Shown in pieces: positions 61,206 to 64,000 of a DNA stretch of 64,000 nt. The notes beneath the pieces were generated by a model that did not search any database, was not told the origin of the DNA, and saw only the letters and a list, made by a program, of their open reading frames with translations. The translations under genes and the position numbers were made by a program. Numbering within the stretch: position 1 is the stretch's first letter; each line of letters begins with the position of its first letter. The DNA is from Roseiarcus sp963737365 (GTDB lineage Bacteria > Pseudomonadota > Alphaproteobacteria > Rhizobiales > Beijerinckiaceae), in the NCBI GenBank assembly GCA_963737365.1, contig CAVTSD010000001.1, positions 124,001 to 188,000 on the forward strand, in the 5' to 3' direction.

Positions 61206-62371
61206 CTAGAGGCTCAAGCCTTCTTCGAGCAGAGGTTGGCGAAGAGAGTTGTTCGGAAAGAGCAGAGTCGCCTTCGCGTCGCGCGGCATCGGGCGCGCAG
61301 CCGCATCTCGAATGAGGGAAATCAACCAGCTGACAGCTCCGTCGAGGGTGCGATCGGGAATGGCGGTCTCCGCGATGACAGTACGAAATAGATTATCCAT
61401 CAGGCGGATCGAACCGTCTTTCAAAAGAATAAAATCGTTCGCTGAAAAATGATTCTTGCGAACAGCTGCGCGGCTAGCCGGCCGGCTGTGGCTGAAAAAG
61501 CTGCGTTGAGAAGGGTGTTAATGGGGTTTGACGCGCGACGCGCGCTTGTCCCCGCCATGCGCCTGCGAGTTGAATAGGGCAACTTCCACGAGGCGATTAC
61601 CCGGGGTGATCCGACGCGCCAACTGAGGACAGGAATGTTCGGCCACACAACGCGAGCTGCTTGGGCTTCTACGATCATCGCCTCGCGGACTGAACTCGCA
61701 TAAGCCAAATCTTGAATGGAGCTGTCCGCTCGTGCCTTATCCAGAGCGCCCACCCTGACATAGGCGTCGATCTTCTGCGCTATGATTGCTCGGGCGACTG
61801 CAATTGGATCGGCGTGGACTTGGCAGCGAACAAATTCTGCCGACGTTTTCGCCGGGGCACTAATCACGTTGAGAAAGTCTCGCGACCAGTCTAACAGGAC
61901 GAGCGCCATCCTGTGATCGCAGGCGAAGCGCATCGCCTCAATCGTGACCATCCCGCTCCATCCGGCCATGACAATTGCGCGAGGCTTTGGAGCCGCAGCC
62001 TCGAATATAAGCCGCCGCTCGCCATCGTGCACAATGAGCGCGCCGCCCTTCACTCTGAGGGACGCGTTGTCTGAAACTGTTGTCAGAATGCGCGGTTTGA
62101 CAGGCAGATGCTCCACCCAAAATGCGTCCGACGCGTCATCTTGTTCGGCTAATGAAGGAGAAGCGTTTGGGACAGCAACGTTTGGACAAGCAGGTCCGTC
62201 GGTTACGCCTCGTTTGGCTTTAGCTAGGAGAAGCTCAAACGTCGCGCGAGCGTACGGGCGAGCTGCAACGGAAGCATAATCTTGATACGCTTTAAGGGGC
62301 GTGCTCTGTCCTGCGTCCAAATGAGCAATGACCCCCAGCGCATCAAAAGGATCACAGCGAGTACGACCCAT
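61206..62371 (-). pseudogene. Cas1-like integrase (solo Cas1), degenerate
   Basis: Residues 90-300 follow the Cas1 fold: a beta N-terminal part LRVKGGALIVHDGERRLIFE, IVMAGWSGMVTIEAMRFACD, MALVLLDWSRDF, a RCQVHADPIAVARAIIAQKI helix, the catalytic-Glu motif EAQAARVVW and NPINTLLNAAFSATAGRLAA. After this the frame ends at 61,421. One base over, NHFSANDFILLKDGSIRL and further C-terminal residues run to 61,206. The stretch expected between (GLDP, GFLH and the YDLMEP-type segment with catalytic His and Asp) is missing, so deletion plus frameshift has removed the active site. No cas2 or CRISPR array is nearby. An N-terminal extension of about 90 residues is unusual. Confidence 0.75.
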
Positions 62372-62424
62372 GGTTCAGTCTCGACAAACATAGAGCGGTG
62401 GGGAAAGCTAACGCGCAGCTTAGG

Positions 62425-62757
62425 CTAGGCCCAAGTTCGCTCCGTCGCGCGGCGGACATTCCGAGACCGCCAGTCAGGCACATAGACAGTCATTAGCGCC
62501 CTAAAGAGACGACTATGATTTGGCACTTTCAGATGTAGAAGTTCGTGGGCGATCACGAAATCTTGGAAAAGCTCTTCCTGGTCATCCAAGTCGATGGCCA
62601 GCGTAATAACGCCTGCCGCCGAACATGACCCCCATTTCCGAGTCATTCTCTGAACACGAACGAGACGAGGCAGGACCTTAAGCTTCACAGCCCAGACATC
62701 AACGCGCCGCTTGAGACGGGCAGCGGACGACAGCGAGGCATTCGTCCCCCATTTCAT
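62425..62757 (-). CDS. YgjP-like (M48/DUF45) metallopeptidase of the restriction operon
   Basis: 110 residues. The zinc motif is FVIAHELLHLKVPNHSRLF (HExxH plus downstream His). RKWGSCSAAGVITLAIDL is the other family mark. The start overlaps the HsdR stop by ATGA. Short YgjP/WLM-type peptidases commonly follow hsdR in type I restriction loci. Cas1 follows 53 bases downstream on the same strand. Confidence 0.85.
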   Translation of the reverse strand: MKWGTNASLSSAARLKRRVDVWAVKLKVLPRLVRVQRMTRKWGSCSAAGVITLAIDLDDQEELFQDFVIAHELLHLKVPNHSRLFRALMTVYVPDWRSRNVRRATERTWA

Positions 62758-64000
62758 CGGGCCACGATCTCGATGACTAGATCGACAATCTTGGTGCGGG
62801 CATCGCGCTCGACGCCGAGCAACGGACGATAGAGGGCAGCCCTGAGCTGTCGTTGCTCGTCGGCGTTGACCTGAGCATTGGGAAAACGGGTCATCAGCTT
62901 TTCAGCCTCCTTGGCAAGGTCCAAGGGAACAACGCCGCCTTTCTTCAGTGCTTCATCGTCTTTGAGCGCCCAGAAAATGCCGAAGGCTCTCGGCGAAAGT
63001 CCGGTCTCCTTGGCGGCTTTCGCTGCTGCATCCTTCTCGGCGGCAAGGGCCGCCAGGAGGTCCATGGCGGCGAGACCGGTCGTCTTGCGGCTCTCCATGT
63101 CCTTCAGGATGCGTTCGGCGCGATCCTTGAGGGGCTGCAGAACCGGCGCGGCATTCGCGTCCTCGTCGATCTCCTTCTGAAGACCTCGGACGAGGTTGAA
63201 GACCTTGCCCTCGTCCGGTCCCTTCTCGCCGCGCAACGCCTCAAGCGTCTTCACGTCAAAGGTGACGCTCTTGGTCAGGGTGCCGAGGCCGCTCTGCTTG
63301 GCGCCCTCCTCGACGAGACGCTTGGTCTTGTAGGCAAGATCGGCCACGAAACCGACCTTGTCGGCATAGGCGTTGCGCACGGCGGCATAGAGCTGTGCGA
63401 GCCGCTTAAAGGTCAGTGATGTGATCGCGCAGTTCCGGCGACGGTGACAGGATTTCCCAAAGGCTTTCGATGTCCTTGTAGGCTTCGAAGAAGCCTTGCG
63501 CGGCTCCGGTTCGAGGAAGCGACCAAAGACGATCCGCTCAAGCTTTTCGTCGGCATCGCCGCCTTCCCCGGCATCGAGATAATCTTTCTCGGCCTTCGCG
63601 ATCTTTTCCAGAAGATCTTTCAGCAGGAGGTCGAGGTCTTCGATCACGCCGCTGACATCAGAGGAATCGAATTTGAGGGCCTTCTTGAGTTCCCGCAGCA
63701 CGCCGACGAAATCCACGACCAGTCCCACGCGCTTCTGAATGCCCTTCGCATCGACATAGGGCCGGTTCACGCGCGCCACCGCCTGCAACAGCACATGGTC
63801 GCGCATCGGCTTGTCGAGGTAGAGGCAGTAGAGCAGCGGCGCGTCATAGCCGGTCAGCAGCTTGTCGGTGACGATCAGGATTTTCGGGTCTTTGTTGGCC
63901 TTCTTGAACAGCAGGCGCACATCCGCCTCGCGCTCGTCGCTCACCTGAAGTTCGGCAACAAGGGGCCGGTCGACGACGTCGGTGGCGTTCTCGGTGTAGA
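62754..64000 (-). CDS. hsdR: Type I restriction enzyme R subunit (HsdR), C-terminal part
   Basis: The gene continues beyond the window (YTENATDVVDRPL is in frame to the edge). Helicase motifs V and VI are LIVTDKLLTGYDAPLLYCLY and LLQAVARVNRPYVDAKG. A long helical C-terminal region that binds the methylase follows. Between about 63,410 and 63,510 the frame is off-family; one base over it reads AFFEAYKDIESLWEILSP, so two opposite shifts surround about 80 bases. HsdR is the translocating ATPase and nuclease. The hsdM and hsdS genes must lie to the right. Confidence 0.88.
   Translation of the reverse strand, partial: YTENATDVVDRPLVAELQVSDEREADVRLLFKKANKDPKILIVTDKLLTGYDAPLLYCLYLDKPMRDHVLLQAVARVNRPYVDAKGIQKRVGLVVDFVGVLRELKKALKFDSSDVSGVIEDLDLLLKDLLEKIAKAEKDYLDAGEGGDADEKLERIVFGRFLEPEPRKASSKPTRTSKAFGKSCHRRRNCAITSLTFKRLAQLYAAVRNAYADKVGFVADLAYKTKRLVEEGAKQSGLGTLTKSVTFDVKTLEALRGEKGPDEGKVFNLVRGLQKEIDEDANAAPVLQPLKDRAERILKDMESRKTTGLAAMDLLAALAAEKDAAAKAAKETGLSPRAFGIFWALKDDEALKKGGVVPLDLAKEAEKLMTRFPNAQVNADEQRQLRAALYRPLLGVERDARTKIVDLVIEIVAR

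Noticed and set aside
61206..64000. A CRISPR-Cas locus around the Cas1 gene
   Set aside because: No repeat-spacer array, cas2 or effector gene is present; the Cas1 is solitary and degenerate.

Overview
The window is high-GC DNA with dense, Rhizobiales-type gene content (TadE/TadG pilus proteins, IalB, HspQ, a YejA-like binding protein, HAE1-type RND efflux). This suggests an alphaproteobacterium of the order Hyphomicrobiales, possibly Beijerinckiaceae-like; the genus cannot be fixed from the sequence alone.

Layout. (1) About 1-13,512 is the right part of an integrated prophage-like element. It holds a frameshifted VapE-type primase/helicase end, small phage genes, a small and a large terminase subunit without any head genes, an XRE regulator with its operator, a four-gene cassette (OGG-like glycosylase, glycine-tailed small protein, PfkB-nucleoside deoxyribosyltransferase fusion, QueC-like enzyme), an AAA ATPase, a frameshifted tyrosine integrase and an AT-rich membrane protein gene. 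It ends at a 3' tRNA-Tyr fragment that marks the attachment site. (2) 13,560-20,828 holds a RhaM-like mutarotase, a metallo-beta-lactamase-fold protein paired with a 1180-residue subtilisin-metallopeptidase fusion, and a fucose/arabinose-isomerase-family protein. (3) 21,294-37,345 is a sugar catabolic locus that best fits D-apiose/D-apionate use: a decayed ribose-type importer, a DeoR regulator, a MalEFGK-type importer, a DUF5060/GH140-like hydrolase, a split transketolase, an FGGY kinase, a RuBisCO-like protein, a DUF1537 kinase and an ApnO-like oxidoisomerase. (4) 37,524-52,221 is ordinary chromosome: TetR-controlled RND efflux, TadE/TadG-like proteins, a hydrolase, an HpcH-type lyase, HspQ, IalB and a peptide-binding protein. 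(5) 52,300-64,000 is a second accessory region: an unknown two-gene pair, a family-B DNA polymerase operon with an HNH-like protein, an IS5-family element with a passenger gene, a degenerate Cas1, and the end of a type I restriction operon (YgjP-like peptidase and HsdR).

Two parts stand out. The QueC/OGG/PfkB-NDT/Gly-tail cassette resembles the nucleobase-modifying accessory set of type IV CBASS but lacks a CD-NTase and a TGT. The polymerase-plus-Cas1 region has the gene content of a casposon-like element, now degraded.

Single-base frameshifts, some in compensating pairs, recur in regions 1, 3 and 5 and are not evident in the 14 kb of region 4. They may reflect real decay of accessory genes or uneven assembly quality; raw reads would decide.
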